From positions 62,001 through 126,000 of the forward strand of contig CAVTJL010000009.1 in NCBI GenBank assembly GCA_963735065.1: DNA of 64,000 bases, in the 5' to 3' direction. This document shows positions 34,121-43,501 of the stretch, piece after piece. The notes beneath the pieces were generated by a model. That model did not search any database. It was not told the DNA's origin and saw only the letters and a program-made list of their open reading frames with translations. The DNA is from CAVTJL01 sp963735065. Lineage in GTDB: Bacteria; Pseudomonadota; Alphaproteobacteria; Geminicoccales; Geminicoccaceae. Position 1 is the stretch's first letter; every line of letters begins with the position of its first letter. The position numbers and the translations under genes are program-made.

Positions 34121-34913
34121 TCAGTCGCAGCGCGGGGCCGGCAGCATCTCGAGCTTCTCGAGGTCGGCCCTGAGGGTGAAGTCGCCATAGTCGAGCACGA
34201 CGTTGTAGATGACGCCGCCCGGTGAGAGGTCGAAGGCGAGCTCGAAGTCCGGCAGGGCGTCCTTGCTGCCCTGCTTGAAGTAGGCGAGGCTCACCGGCCA
34301 GCGCTTCTCCGGCTTCCCGTCCGTCTCGACCTCGTGCGGCCGGCCGATGGCCGCGGTCACCTGGCTCAGCGCATCGAGCCCCGAGCCGTCGAAGACGGTG
34401 GAGGTCAGGATCGGGCGACCCGCCATGGCGGCGCCGATCAGATCGCGCATCTGCCGCGACGGAAAGATCGTGTCGGACGGGCAGCACGATGCTGGCGCCT
34501 TGCGGCTGGTCGAAGCGCGCCATGCCGGTGGCGCCGGCCTTGCTCAGCGTCGCGTCCCCTTTGTAGATGTCCGGCGGCTCGCTGCCGTCCGAGCTTCGCG
34601 TCGTGAAGCGAAGCTCGCTGCCGTCGCGCGATTCCCAGCTCGAGAAGCGGACATCGTAGCTGAAGCCCGGCCCCTCGTCGGTGGTCGCGTTGAAGGCCAG
34701 GCGCTGGTTGCTGATCCAGCCGTCGCAGGCCGCCCGCCATTCGATGACGAGCCCGCCTTCGACGCCGGTGACACTCGAGCCCTGCGTGCTGTCGACGACG
34801 CTGAGCCGGTAGGCGGCGCGATGCGAGGTCAGCTCCACGGCAGCGACCGACCGCCCGGGCGCCAGCGAGCCGAGCAGGAAGACGGTCAGAGCCAACATGC
34901 AGATTCGCGCCAT
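34121..34913 (-). pseudogene. eipB: EipB-family (DUF1849) envelope protein gene with one frameshift
   Basis: EipB is a periplasmic beta-spiral protein of alphaproteobacteria needed for envelope integrity. The first frame (ATG 34913) encodes a signal peptide (MARICMLALTVFLLGSLAPG) and RAAYRLSVVDSTQGSSVTGV up to about 34481. The rest (QMRDLIGAAMAGRPILTSTVFDG ... FKQGSKDALPDFELAFDLSPGG) continues in the next frame. One extra G in the GGG at 34479-34481 explains the break; without it the protein would be about 263 residues. The two conserved cysteines, in WRAACDGW and at the C-terminal PRCD, lie on opposite sides of the break. Sequence conservation on both sides suggests a recent lesion or a read error. 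Confidence 0.88.
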
Positions 34914-35019
34914 GAGCGTTCCCTTTTGCGATCGGCGCAGTATTACTGCACGCCGTAGTGGGCAGGCTATAGGGCCGCCCGCCGCCGAGGACGAAGACAT
35001 CCTTGCATACGGGGGCTGA

Positions 35020-35994
35020 ATGACGACGAGCGGCCAGCGGCCATCCATCCTCGTGACGCGCCGTCTCCCGGAGGCCGTGGAGGGGCGGCTGCAGCGAGAC
35101 TTCGACGCGATTCTCAATCCCGAGGACCGCAGTCTCCCCTTGGACGAGGTGCTCAGGCTCGCCGCCGGCTGCGACGGCATCCTCACCTCCGCGATCGACC
35201 GGCTGCCGGGCGACCTGATCCGGCAGCTGCCGCCGCGCGTGCGCATCATCGCGACCTTCTCGGTGGGCTTCGATCACATCGACGTCGCGGCGGCCCGCGA
35301 GCGGGGCATCGTCGTCACCAACACGCCGGACGTGCTGACCGACGCGACGGCCGACGTCGCCATGCTGCTCCTGCTGGGCGCCGCACGGCGCGCCTACGAG
35401 GCGCAGCAGCTGGTCCGGCGCCAGGAATGGATCGGCTGGCGGCCGACCCAGCTCATGGGCGTGGGCTTTGCCGGCAAGACGCTGGGCATCGTCGGCATGG
35501 GCCGCATCGGCTTCGCGGTGGCGCGGCGGGCGCGCGGCTTCGGCCTGCAGATCCACTACCACAACCGGACCAGGGTCGAGGGCGATCGCGAGATCGAGGC
35601 CACCTATCACCAGACCCTCGAGACGATGCTGCCGCTGTGCCACTTCCTCTCGCTCCACTGCCCGGCCACGCCCGAGACGCGTCATATGATCAACGCCAGC
35701 ACGATCGAGATGCTGCCGCGCGGTGCTGTGGTCGTGAACACGGCACGAGGCCCGCTCATCGACGACCAGGCCATGATCGCCGCCCTCGAGAGCGGCCGCC
35801 TCTTCGCCGCCGGCCTCGACGTGTTCGACGGCGAGCCCAGCGTGAACCCGGGCTATCTCGGGCTCGACAACTGCTATCTGCTGCCCCACATCGGCAGCGC
35901 CACCGTCGATGCCCGCAACGCCATGGGCTTTCGCTGCCTCTACAATCTGGACTGCTTTTTCGGCGGCAGGCCGGTCCCGGACGCGCTCGGCTAG
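35020..35994 (+). CDS. D-2-hydroxyacid dehydrogenase (glyoxylate/hydroxypyruvate reductase type)
   Basis: An NAD(P)-dependent reductase of 2-oxo acids, 324 residues. The N-terminal part has IIATFSVGFDHIDVAAARER. The nucleotide-binding domain has GKTLGIVGMGRIGFAVARRA. The catalytic Arg lies in VVVNTARGPLIDDQAMI, the Glu in AAGLDVFDGEPSVNPGYL, and the His in LLPHIGSAT. It matches the glyoxylate reductase group (GyaR-like). It is divergent from the eipB remnant, with 106 bp between starts. Confidence 0.94.
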   Translation: MTTSGQRPSILVTRRLPEAVEGRLQRDFDAILNPEDRSLPLDEVLRLAAGCDGILTSAIDRLPGDLIRQLPPRVRIIATFSVGFDHIDVAAARERGIVVTNTPDVLTDATADVAMLLLLGAARRAYEAQQLVRRQEWIGWRPTQLMGVGFAGKTLGIVGMGRIGFAVARRARGFGLQIHYHNRTRVEGDREIEATYHQTLETMLPLCHFLSLHCPATPETRHMINASTIEMLPRGAVVVNTARGPLIDDQAMIAALESGRLFAAGLDVFDGEPSVNPGYLGLDNCYLLPHIGSATVDARNAMGFRCLYNLDCFFGGRPVPDALG

Positions 35995-36081
35995 CGGCAG
36001 GCCGGCCCTGCCACCCCTCGCGGGGTCGACGCGCCCTCGCCACGGGCTCCGCCGAGGTGGCCGCTCCAGGCGCGCCGTGCT

Positions 36082-36615
36082 ATGAACGCAGGACGAGAGA
36101 GCACGCACGGGAACGTCGTGGCGCCAGACGCATTGTCGATGAACGCCCAGCTGCTGGGCTGCGAGAGGCTCGGCGAGCTGGGCGAGCTTCGCTCCTTCCT
36201 CCGACCGGGTCCGCCCGTCCATCTCGCCTTCGAGATCCTGCAGGACGAGGACGGGCGCGCCTGGACCCTGCGGGTCCCGGCCGACCGGATGGACAGCCTG
36301 CGGAGGCTGCTCGGCGCGGCCCTCAAGCAGATGTCGAGCGGCGCGCGCATCACGCTCGACGAGCAGGGCATGGCGGCGCTGGCCAGCGAGGAGCTCGACA
36401 CCGGCGACGAGGTGGTCGCCCTGGTGCTGAGCCAGGACGACGAGCAGCGCTTCGCCCTCTGGCGGCGCGAGCTCGGCAGTCGCGGCTGGAGCTGGACCCT
36501 CGATGCCCTCTTCGTGCCCTTCGAGGAGGCAACCGAGCTGTGCCGCGTGATCGGCCGGTCGCTCGACCAGCTTGCCCATCAAGCCAGATCTCGGCCAATG
36601 CCACACGGCAGGTAG
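36082..36615 (+). CDS. Hypothetical protein
   Basis: Unrecognised soluble protein of up to 177 residues. Visible parts are FLRPGPPVHLAFEILQDEDG, a helical region DRMDSLRRLLGAALKQM and a Trp-rich patch LWRRELGSRGWSWTLDALF. There is no signal peptide or membrane helix. The ATG at 36139 is an alternative start. Good codon structure and lack of a competing gene support it. Confidence 0.6.
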   Translation: MNAGRESTHGNVVAPDALSMNAQLLGCERLGELGELRSFLRPGPPVHLAFEILQDEDGRAWTLRVPADRMDSLRRLLGAALKQMSSGARITLDEQGMAALASEELDTGDEVVALVLSQDDEQRFALWRRELGSRGWSWTLDALFVPFEEATELCRVIGRSLDQLAHQARSRPMPHGR

Positions 36616-36663
36616 CGGGCACCCGACGCGGCCGGGTGCCCGGAAAGAGCGAGCCCGATGGCG

Positions 36664-37677
36664 TCAGAGCGGCTTGGGCTGCTCGACCTTCGTCGCCGTC
36701 ACGGGCGTAGCCGGCGCCACCTCGACCGGCGCCTGGACCGTCGCCTTGGTATCGGCCGGGACGGCGATCGGTGCCGGCCCATTGGCGGCCGTGGTCGCCT
36801 CCGCCGGCAGGCCCACCGGCTGGATCCCCGGATCGGCGGCGGCCTGCTTGCCGCCCGACCGCTGAACCTCGGGCAGGCCCGCCGCGCTGCCGTCGACGAG
36901 CAGGCGCATGATGTCCAAGAGCTTCGAGCTGTCGACGGATCCGACCAACGCGAACAGCAGATGGCCATGCCGCCAGTGCAGCGACAGCTGCCCTTCGGGC
37001 ATCATCGTGAAGGCCTGCCGCGCGCTGTCGGAGGCGGCGGCAACGAAGAGGGAGATGTGGCCGCCCTTGTCGTCGGCATAGGCCAGACGGATCGCGGGCG
37101 CATTCTGCGCCGGCAGAATCCCGGCCGTCGTCAGGTGCAGACCGAGCACGCTCAGATCGGGCAGGTGGAGCGTCTCGCCGGTCAGGCGCTGCGACAGCCA
37201 GTTGATGGACGCCTCGCCGTCGGTCCCGGCCGTGGCGCTCACCGGCGTGACGAAGGTGCCGCCGAACGGGAACTCGGTATCCTCGGCCGCGACCGGGATG
37301 AGCGTGCTCTTGCCGCCGAACGGCACGTTAAAGTAGCCGAAGGCGCCGCCGATCGTGAGGGCGATCGCCGCGGCAAGCCCGGACACGCCCAGGAAGATCT
37401 GGCGGCGGCGACGGCGACGCTCGAGCCCATCGATCAGCTCGCGCTGCAGGTCGGGCTCGAAGCCGACCGTGTCGAAAGCGCCCAGATGGGAGCGGATCTC
37501 GGCCAGCAGCTGGCGCTGCTTCTTATAGGCCGCCACACGCTCGCGCCGGCTCGGGTCGCTGTCGACCCAGGCCATGACCTCGGCACGCCGATGCTCGGGA
37601 AGGCAGCCGTCGACGAGAGCCTGAAGCTCCGCCTCGTCCACGGCGAGAGGGTCCGGACCCTTGGGATCTGAACTCAT
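36664..37677 (-). CDS. Membrane-bound anti-sigma factor
   Basis: The 337-residue product has an N-terminal anti-sigma domain typical of RsiW-like proteins (ELQALVDGCLPEHRRAEVMAWVDSDPSRR, quoted in parts). A basic patch and one membrane helix (about 92-112, FLGVSGLAAAIALTIGGAFG) follow. The periplasmic domain of about 170 residues ends in a Pro/Ala/Thr-rich tail. The Cys and His in VDGCLPEHRR could contribute to a zinc site. It overlaps the sigma gene by 4 bp (ATGA), so it should hold that sigma factor at the membrane until a periplasmic signal arrives. Confidence 0.9.
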   Translation of the reverse strand: MSSDPKGPDPLAVDEAELQALVDGCLPEHRRAEVMAWVDSDPSRRERVAAYKKQRQLLAEIRSHLGAFDTVGFEPDLQRELIDGLERRRRRRQIFLGVSGLAAAIALTIGGAFGYFNVPFGGKSTLIPVAAEDTEFPFGGTFVTPVSATAGTDGEASINWLSQRLTGETLHLPDLSVLGLHLTTAGILPAQNAPAIRLAYADDKGGHISLFVAAASDSARQAFTMMPEGQLSLHWRHGHLLFALVGSVDSSKLLDIMRLLVDGSAAGLPEVQRSGGKQAAADPGIQPVGLPAEATTAANGPAPIAVPADTKATVQAPVEVAPATPVTATKVEQPKPL

Positions 37678-38231
37678 TTCACCACACGCAGCTTGGATGA
37701 TGCACCCTGGGAGGTCAGCCGCCGCAAGGCCTCGCGGCCCCGGGAGAGGCGAGACATGACCGTCCCGACCGGTATCCCAAGAACGCCCGCGGTCTCGAGA
37801 TAGCTCATCCCCTCGAGACCGACGAGCAGAACGACCTCGCGCTGCTCGGAAGGAATCTTGCCGAGCGCCGCCACAAGATCGCGCACCTCGAGCCAGTGAT
37901 TCTGGCTTGGGGGTGCCACGAGATCCGCCACAACCGTCTCGATCGGCACCTCGGAGACACGCGCCTTGCGCCGCCGATGACCGTCGATGAAGACATTATG
38001 CAGGGTCGTGAACATGTAGGCTCGGAGATCGCGCACCGGACGCCAGCTCCGGGCCTGGGCGATCACCCGCAACAGGCATTCCTGAACGAGGTCGTCCGCA
38101 TCGCTGGTGTCGCCCACGAGGACGAGCGCATAGCGACGCAGGCCGGAGATATGGGCCAGCACATCGTCGGGAGCAGGACGCGCGGCAGCCTCGATGGACC
38201 CCGAGACGGCCTCCTCGGCCCCCGAAGACAC
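37674..38231 (-). CDS. ECF-type RNA polymerase sigma factor
   Basis: Region 2 reads HISGLRRYALVLVGDTSDA, DDLVQECLLRVIAQARSW and LRAYMFTTLHNVFIDGHRRR. Region 4 reads KIPSEQREVVLLVGLEGMSY and LGIPVGTVMSRLSRGREAL with the recognition helix. These are typical of group IV sigma factors. The length from GTG 38231 is 185 residues; a TTG at 38369 would add 46 residues of unsupported N-terminus. It is co-transcribed with the anti-sigma gene. Possible target promoters were not identified. Confidence 0.92.
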   Translation of the reverse strand: MSSGAEEAVSGSIEAAARPAPDDVLAHISGLRRYALVLVGDTSDADDLVQECLLRVIAQARSWRPVRDLRAYMFTTLHNVFIDGHRRRKARVSEVPIETVVADLVAPPSQNHWLEVRDLVAALGKIPSEQREVVLLVGLEGMSYLETAGVLGIPVGTVMSRLSRGREALRRLTSQGASSKLRVVK

Positions 38232-38496
38232 GGGCTCCCGGCCCAACGCCCGCCTCGCCTTGCCGTCCAAGGGCCGCAACCCCCCTCCTCGCCGGCTCGT
38301 AACCGGCCACCGGGCCCGGTTCCTGACGGCGCGCTCGACGCCCCCATGGAACCGCTCGACCCCAATCAAACTGACCCTAAACGAGCAGACGCTACCTCAA
38401 CGGCGTGCCGCCCGAAAGGGTTTCCGAAAGCCCCGGGGCGGCGCACGACCCGACTGTCACTCCCCCGCGTCACCGCAAGGCACGAAAGGCTTCTAC

Positions 38497-38535
38497 AAAA
38501 AGAAAAGCGCCCCATCGGGCGAGCCCGATGGGGCG
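38497..38535 (-). terminator. Strong rho-independent terminator (leftward)
   Basis: A perfect 12-bp stem CGCCCCATCGGG / CCCGATGGGGCG (38508-38519, 38524-38535) with loop CGAG. On the minus strand it is followed by CTTTTCTTTTT. It should end the phaC transcript, 158 bp after its stop, or a small RNA made from that gap. Confidence 0.88.
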
Positions 38536-38693
38536 AGGCAGTTGGGCGGTAACTCAAGAAAGCGCGTGAAGCTGCCTCTGGCGCCGAAACGACGCGTCGT
38601 ACCGTCGTCGTCAGCAGCATTCGATGGATAGACGATGCTGGGCCTCCAACTATTCCCTCATGGGGCAACCATTTTCACGGCGTGCGGAATGGC

Positions 38694-40496
38694 TCAGTCG
38701 ACGGCACGGCTGCGCACGAAGCGGCCGGGTGCCGGCTCGATCGGCGCGAGGCCGCCCTGCCCCGGCGGGCGCGCCTCGACCAGCCGCCCGCTCCGCCGTG
38801 CCGCCCAGGCGCACCAGTCGAGCCACCAGGATCCCTCGTGCTGGGAGGCGCTCGCGAGCCACGCCTCGGGCGAGGCCGGACGCCGCGTGTTGGTGCAAAA
38901 GCCGTACTTGGCCGAGGTCGGCGGATTGACGACACCGGCGATGTGACCCGAGCCGCCGAGGACGAAGCGCACCGGCCCGCCGAAGCGGCGGGCGCCGCGA
39001 TAGGTCGCGACCCAGGGCGCTATGTGATCCTCCCTCGTGGAGAGGAAGTAGGCCGGCACGCGGATGCGCCCGAGATCCATGGGCTCGCCCAGGAGCGTGA
39101 TGGCGCCCGGCTCGACCAGCAGGTTCCGCTCGTACATCTGCCGGAGGTAGAAGCGGTGCATCATGTGCGGCATGCGGGTGCCGTCGGCGTTCCAGTAGAG
39201 CAGGTCGAAGGGCGGCGGCTCGCGCCCGAGGAGGTAGTTGTTGACGGCGAAGGTCCAGATCAGGTCGTTCGCCCGGAGCAGGCTGAAGACCCGCTGCATG
39301 TAGGCGGCCTCGAGATAGCCGCGCCTCTCCATGTGCTGCTCGATCAGCGAGAGCTGCTCGTCGTCGATGAAGACGCCGAGATCGCCCGGATCGGCGAAGT
39401 CGGTCATCGTCGTGAAGAAGGTCGCCGCCTTGACGCGATCGTCGCCCCGGGCCGCGAGCCATGCCAGGAGGCAGGCGGTGAGCGTGCCGCCGAGGCAGTA
39501 GCCGATCATCGTGAGATCGCGCTCGCCCGTCGCCTGCTCGATGGCGGCCATGGCCGCCATCGGCCCCTCGGTGAGGTAGTTCTCGAAGCTCTTCTGCGCG
39601 AGCTCCGGCCCGGGATTGGCCCAGGAGATCAGGAAGACGGTGAAGCCCTGGCTCACCGCCCAGCGCACGAAGCTGTTCTGCGGGCGGAGATCGAGGATGT
39701 AGTACTTGTTGATCCAGGGCGGCACGATGAGCAGCGGGCGCCGGAACACCTGCTCGGTCGTGGGCTCGTACTGGATGAGCTGCATCAGCTCGTTCTCGAG
39801 GATCACCGCGCCCGGGGTGGTGGCGAGGTTCTTGCCCACCTCGAAGAGCTCGTCCCGGCTCGAGCTGATCCGGAGATCGCCCCGCTCCAGATCGACCACG
39901 AGATTCTCGAGCCCGCGCACCAGGCTCTCGCCGTGCGTCTCGTAGGCCTCGCGCAGGACCACGGGATTGGTGTGGGGAAAGTTCGAGGGCGCCAGCGCAT
40001 CGGCGATCTGCCGCACGTAGAACTCGGCCTTGGCGCGCGTGTGCGGGTCGAGCCCCTTGGCGGTCCTGACGATCTCCTTCATCCATTGCGAGGAGGTGAG
40101 GTAGGACTGCTTGAGGAAGTCGAAGACGATGTCGTCGCTCCAGGCCTCGTCCTTGAAGCGGCGATCCGAGCGGTCGGGCAGGACGAGGGGCTCGACCGTC
40201 TCGCCGGCCAGACGCTGCAGCTGCCGCCGACCGATCTCCGCCATCTGCTCGAAGTAGTGAAGGTTGGCCTCGATGAGCCCGCTGGGGTCGGCGAGGAGCG
40301 CCTCGCCCACGCGGCGCATCGTGGCCGCAACCACGCCGGGATCGGGAACCTGGAGATCGCCGCCCTCGGCCTGGCGCTCGAGCAGCAGCTCGAGCGCCCG
40401 CCGATAGCGCCGGCCCAGGGCCTCGAGCCGGCTCAGGACCTCGGCCGCATCCGGGCCCGCCTCGCCCGACAGATCGCCGGCTCTTCTCTCGCCCAT
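38694..40496 (-). CDS. phaC: Class I poly(3-hydroxyalkanoate) synthase PhaC
   Basis: PhaC polymerises (R)-3-hydroxyacyl-CoA into PHA on storage granules. The 600-residue product is of class I length. The N-terminal PhaC_N part has SNFPHTNPVVLREAYETHGE and GRLDLRISSS-like stretches. The lipase-like box is GYCLGGTLTACLLAW with nucleophile Cys334. The Asp follows in STREDHIAPWVATYRGA and the His in GGSGHIAGVVNPP. The ATG at 40496 is the first credible start. No phaA, phaB or phaR is next to it. Confidence 0.96.
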   Translation of the reverse strand: MGERRAGDLSGEAGPDAAEVLSRLEALGRRYRRALELLLERQAEGGDLQVPDPGVVAATMRRVGEALLADPSGLIEANLHYFEQMAEIGRRQLQRLAGETVEPLVLPDRSDRRFKDEAWSDDIVFDFLKQSYLTSSQWMKEIVRTAKGLDPHTRAKAEFYVRQIADALAPSNFPHTNPVVLREAYETHGESLVRGLENLVVDLERGDLRISSSRDELFEVGKNLATTPGAVILENELMQLIQYEPTTEQVFRRPLLIVPPWINKYYILDLRPQNSFVRWAVSQGFTVFLISWANPGPELAQKSFENYLTEGPMAAMAAIEQATGERDLTMIGYCLGGTLTACLLAWLAARGDDRVKAATFFTTMTDFADPGDLGVFIDDEQLSLIEQHMERRGYLEAAYMQRVFSLLRANDLIWTFAVNNYLLGREPPPFDLLYWNADGTRMPHMMHRFYLRQMYERNLLVEPGAITLLGEPMDLGRIRVPAYFLSTREDHIAPWVATYRGARRFGGPVRFVLGGSGHIAGVVNPPTSAKYGFCTNTRRPASPEAWLASASQHEGSWWLDWCAWAARRSGRLVEARPPGQGGLAPIEPAPGRFVRSRAVD

Positions 40497-40828
40497 CGAC
40501 AATGGCGTCCGATCGCCGCCGCTCAGCCCGGCCACAGCCGGGAGGCGCTGCAGCCAAAGGCGCGCCGCTCGATCACGGCCTCGAGACACCACACGGCCTT
40601 GCGGGAAGCGGGCGCCCTCGGCGCGCTACGCGCCCTGCCCTTGCGCATCCCGCGTGCCGCGGTCTCGCGGACCACCGGCAGGTCTCCCTTGTCTGTCGGC
40701 CGGACAGACGATGCGGGCATCGCCTTCCACCCACGCGGTATCGCCCTGCCAGGCGCCTTGCGGCTTCCGGTCGAGCGGCTTTCTGCTAGGGTCCGCGGCG
40801 TTCGAACGCGAGGCATCGGGAGAGAGGG
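40497..40828. other. Divergent intergenic region between phaC and the RraA-like gene
   Basis: About 330 bp with no convincing gene. Both starts point outward, so two promoters are expected. I see no clear consensus boxes, inverted repeats or riboswitch-like structure. Frames through it on both strands lack recognisable motifs. Confidence 0.5.
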
Positions 40829-41548
40829 ATGAGCGCCGTGCTGGGGACGGAGAATCGAGAAAAGCTGAAGCAGGTGAGCACGGCCACGCTGACCACCTGC
40901 CTGTTCAAGCGGGAACTCCGCAATCTCTTCATCCAGGACGTGCATCTCATCAATCCCAAGGCGCCGCGCATGGTGGGCGAGGCCTACACGCTGCGCTACA
41001 TCCCGGCGCGCGAGGACATCGACGTGCTCGCCGCCTACGAGAATTTCGAGCATCCCCAGCGCAAGGCGGTCGAATCGTGCCCAGCCGGCCATGTGCTGGT
41101 GATGGATTCGCGCAAGGACCCGCGTGGCGCCTCGGCTGGCGACATTCTCCTCACCCGGCTGATGGTCCGAGGCGTGGCAGGAGTCGTGTCGGACGGCGGG
41201 TTCCGCGACACGCCCACCATCGCCACCCTCGATTTCCCGGTCTACCACAATCGGCCCTCCGCCCCCACCGGCCCGATCTACCACCATGCGGCCGACATCA
41301 ACCTGCCGATCGCCTGCGGCGACGTGCCGGTCTATCCGGGCGACATCATCGTCGGCGACGGCGAGGGTGTCGTCGTGCTCCCGGCCCACCTCGCGAACGA
41401 GATCGCCGAGGAGGCTTTCGAGATGACGGCCTACGAGGACTTCGTCGAGGAGCAGGTCCGCGGCGGCCGCCGCATCTTCGGCATCTATCCCGCGACGGCC
41501 GAGAGCCGGGCCGAGTTCCAGACCTGGCGCGCCACGCGGGGTCGCTGA
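40829..41548 (+). CDS. RraA-like / 4-hydroxy-4-methyl-2-oxoglutarate aldolase family protein
   Basis: The 239-residue product has the RraA/HMG-aldolase core: MVGEAYTLRYIPAREDIDV, GDILLTRLMVRGVAGVVSDG, the catalytic-type GGFRDTPTI with Arg and Asp, and VPVYPGDIIVGDGEGVVVLP. The family includes true pyruvate aldolases and RNase E regulators. The intact GGFRD and GDGEG motifs favour aldolase-type chemistry, but the substrate is unknown. It starts after GGGAGAGAGGG. Confidence 0.88.
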   Translation: MSAVLGTENREKLKQVSTATLTTCLFKRELRNLFIQDVHLINPKAPRMVGEAYTLRYIPAREDIDVLAAYENFEHPQRKAVESCPAGHVLVMDSRKDPRGASAGDILLTRLMVRGVAGVVSDGGFRDTPTIATLDFPVYHNRPSAPTGPIYHHAADINLPIACGDVPVYPGDIIVGDGEGVVVLPAHLANEIAEEAFEMTAYEDFVEEQVRGGRRIFGIYPATAESRAEFQTWRATRGR

Positions 41549-41555
41549 GAGAGCC

Positions 41556-42158
41556 TCAGGGATTGGCGGGCAGCCTGGCGGTGAGCGTCGCCAGCCGCCC
41601 GGCCAGCGCGTCGGCGCGTGCCTTCGTCGTCCCGTCGAGCGGGCCCGAGCGCAGCGGATCGAGGAGGCCGGCGGCGACCGAGAGATCGGAGCGCGCCTGG
41701 GCGGTGCGGCCGGCGGCAAGGCCGTCGGCGGCGCGGTCGAGGAGCAGCGAGGTCGTTCCGAGCGAGTCAACCATGCTGGGCAGCTGCTGATCGCTCCGAT
41801 CGAAGCTCGAGGGCAGCCGCCCTTGCGTGACCGGCGGCGAGCCAGCGAGCGGTGCCACGCCCGTGCTGGCACCCGCCCCCTGGACCTGCTGCAGCTGCCG
41901 GTCGATCCTCTGATCGGCAGGGCTCAGGGCGACGCCGCCGCGCCGCGAGATCATGTCGCGGCGGACGGCTGCGGCTCCGCTGGCCGCACCGGCCGGATCC
42001 GTCACCGACTGGCGCTGAAGGCCCTGCAGCTGGAATTGAAGCTGGCCGTTGAGCGGATCCAGCAGGTCGCTCGCACCGGCCGGCGCGCCAACCAGCAACG
42101 CGCCGCCCAAGGCAGCAATGCAGCAGCCGATCCTCACGATCCGGTGTATCCGAGGCAC
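41556..42158 (-). CDS. Secreted hypothetical protein
   Basis: Unrecognised. The 200-residue product begins with a basic signal peptide (VRIGCCIAALGGALLVGAPA). A mature part rich in Gln, Ser, Leu and Ala follows: LNGQLQFQLQGLQRQSVTD, RLPSSFDRSDQQLPSMVDSL and helical C-terminal repeats (RSDLSVAAGLLDPLRSGPLDG). The GTG at 42158 has AGGA just upstream and lies 48 bp from the divergent opgC start. A periplasmic location is expected. Confidence 0.68.
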   Translation of the reverse strand: MPRIHRIVRIGCCIAALGGALLVGAPAGASDLLDPLNGQLQFQLQGLQRQSVTDPAGAASGAAAVRRDMISRRGGVALSPADQRIDRQLQQVQGAGASTGVAPLAGSPPVTQGRLPSSFDRSDQQLPSMVDSLGTTSLLLDRAADGLAAGRTAQARSDLSVAAGLLDPLRSGPLDGTTKARADALAGRLATLTARLPANP

Positions 42159-42206
42159 GCGTTCCTGGCCCTTGATTGACCGCTCACCATCTCTTCGGTC
42201 TAGAAG

Positions 42207-43457
42207 ATGGTGTCGTTCAACCCGCATTCCAGCGAGGCACGCGCCCCCTTGGCCGCCAGCACCTTTGCCGTCTCGAGGACGGACACGCACGAGATCGCGC
42301 AGGCGGCGGCCGCAGCCGCCAGGGCGCGCGGCCGCGAGCCGCGTCTCGATCTCTTCCGCGGCCTCGCGATGCTCATCATCTTCGTGGCGCACGTTCCCTG
42401 GAACCAGTGGAGCGACTGGATCCCGGCGCGATGGGGCCCGTCGGATGCCACCGAGATGTTCGTCTTCTGCTCGGGCTTCGCCGCCGCCATCGCCTTCGGC
42501 GGCACCTTCCTGCGCGCCGGCTTCTGGATGGGCACGGCACGCATCCTCTTTCGCTGCTGGCAGCTCTATTGGGCCCACATCTGCCTGTTCTTCACGGTCC
42601 TGTTCGTCACGCTCGTCGCCGACCGCTACTGGTTCGGCATCGGCACCGACTATGTGAGCGAGCTCAATCTCAACGTGGTGCTGGGCGATCCGCGCCGCGC
42701 CATCATCGGGCTCTTCACCTTCACCTGGGTCCCGAACTATTTCGACATCCTGCCCATGTATTTCGGCATCCTGCTGCTCACGCCCATCGTGATGGCGCTG
42801 CAGCGGGTGGACGTGCGCCTCGCCGGGGCCTTCGTGATCGGCCTTTATCTCGTGAACCGGATCGTCGGCCTGCACCTGCCGGCCGAGCCCTGGTCGGATC
42901 GGACCTGGTTCTTCAACCCCTTCGCCTGGCAGCTCTTGTTCTTCACCGGCTTCTTCTTCGGCCGCGGCTGGCTGAAGCCGCCCCCTGTCGATCGCCGCCT
43001 CCTTCTCCTCGCCGGCTTTTGGGTGCTGCTGCTGGTCCCGATCAGCCAGTACCGGATCTACCTCGCGGTGCCCTGGATCGACACGGTGCGCGAGTACCTG
43101 CTGCCGGCCATCTCCAAGACGGATTTCTACCTGATCCGCTACGTCCACTTCCTGGCGTTGGCCTATCTGTCGCTGGCCGCGCTGCGCCGCTGGCCGCAGA
43201 TCATCGAGGGGCCGTGGGCCAGCCCCGTCATCCGGGTCGGCCAGCAGGCGCTGCCCACCTTCCTCACCTCGATGGTGCTGGCCTGGATCGGCGGCATCGT
43301 GCTCGACCAGATCGGGCGCGTCGCCTCCACGCTGGCGCTGGTCAACCTCGTCGGGCTCGGCACGCTGATCGGCGTGGCCTATCTTGTCGGCTGGCTCAAG
43401 CGCGCCCCCTGGCAGCACAAGGGTCGACACGCCTTGACGCTGCCTGCGGGTCAGTGA
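42207..43457 (+). CDS. opgC: OpgC-domain membrane acyltransferase
   Basis: OpgC-type proteins transfer succinyl or other acyl groups to osmoregulated periplasmic glucans. The 416-residue product has about ten membrane helices. The family start is RLDLFRGLAMLIIFVAHVPW with its conserved His, then ATEMFVFCSGFAAAIAFGG, NYFDILPMYFGILLLTP, and the late GQQALPTFLTSMVLAWIGG. No glucan synthase genes (opgG, opgH, ndvB) are adjacent, so the acceptor is not certain. Confidence 0.9.
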   Translation: MVSFNPHSSEARAPLAASTFAVSRTDTHEIAQAAAAAARARGREPRLDLFRGLAMLIIFVAHVPWNQWSDWIPARWGPSDATEMFVFCSGFAAAIAFGGTFLRAGFWMGTARILFRCWQLYWAHICLFFTVLFVTLVADRYWFGIGTDYVSELNLNVVLGDPRRAIIGLFTFTWVPNYFDILPMYFGILLLTPIVMALQRVDVRLAGAFVIGLYLVNRIVGLHLPAEPWSDRTWFFNPFAWQLLFFTGFFFGRGWLKPPPVDRRLLLLAGFWVLLLVPISQYRIYLAVPWIDTVREYLLPAISKTDFYLIRYVHFLALAYLSLAALRRWPQIIEGPWASPVIRVGQQALPTFLTSMVLAWIGGIVLDQIGRVASTLALVNLVGLGTLIGVAYLVGWLKRAPWQHKGRHALTLPAGQ

Positions 43458-43501
43458 GGCTTGCCGCCGGCCAGGGGAGACGGGCTTGTCTGGTGACCCT
43501 C

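Noticed and set aside
38682..40832. A 716-codon plus-strand frame
   Set aside because: It is the antisense of phaC, whose catalytic motifs are intact.
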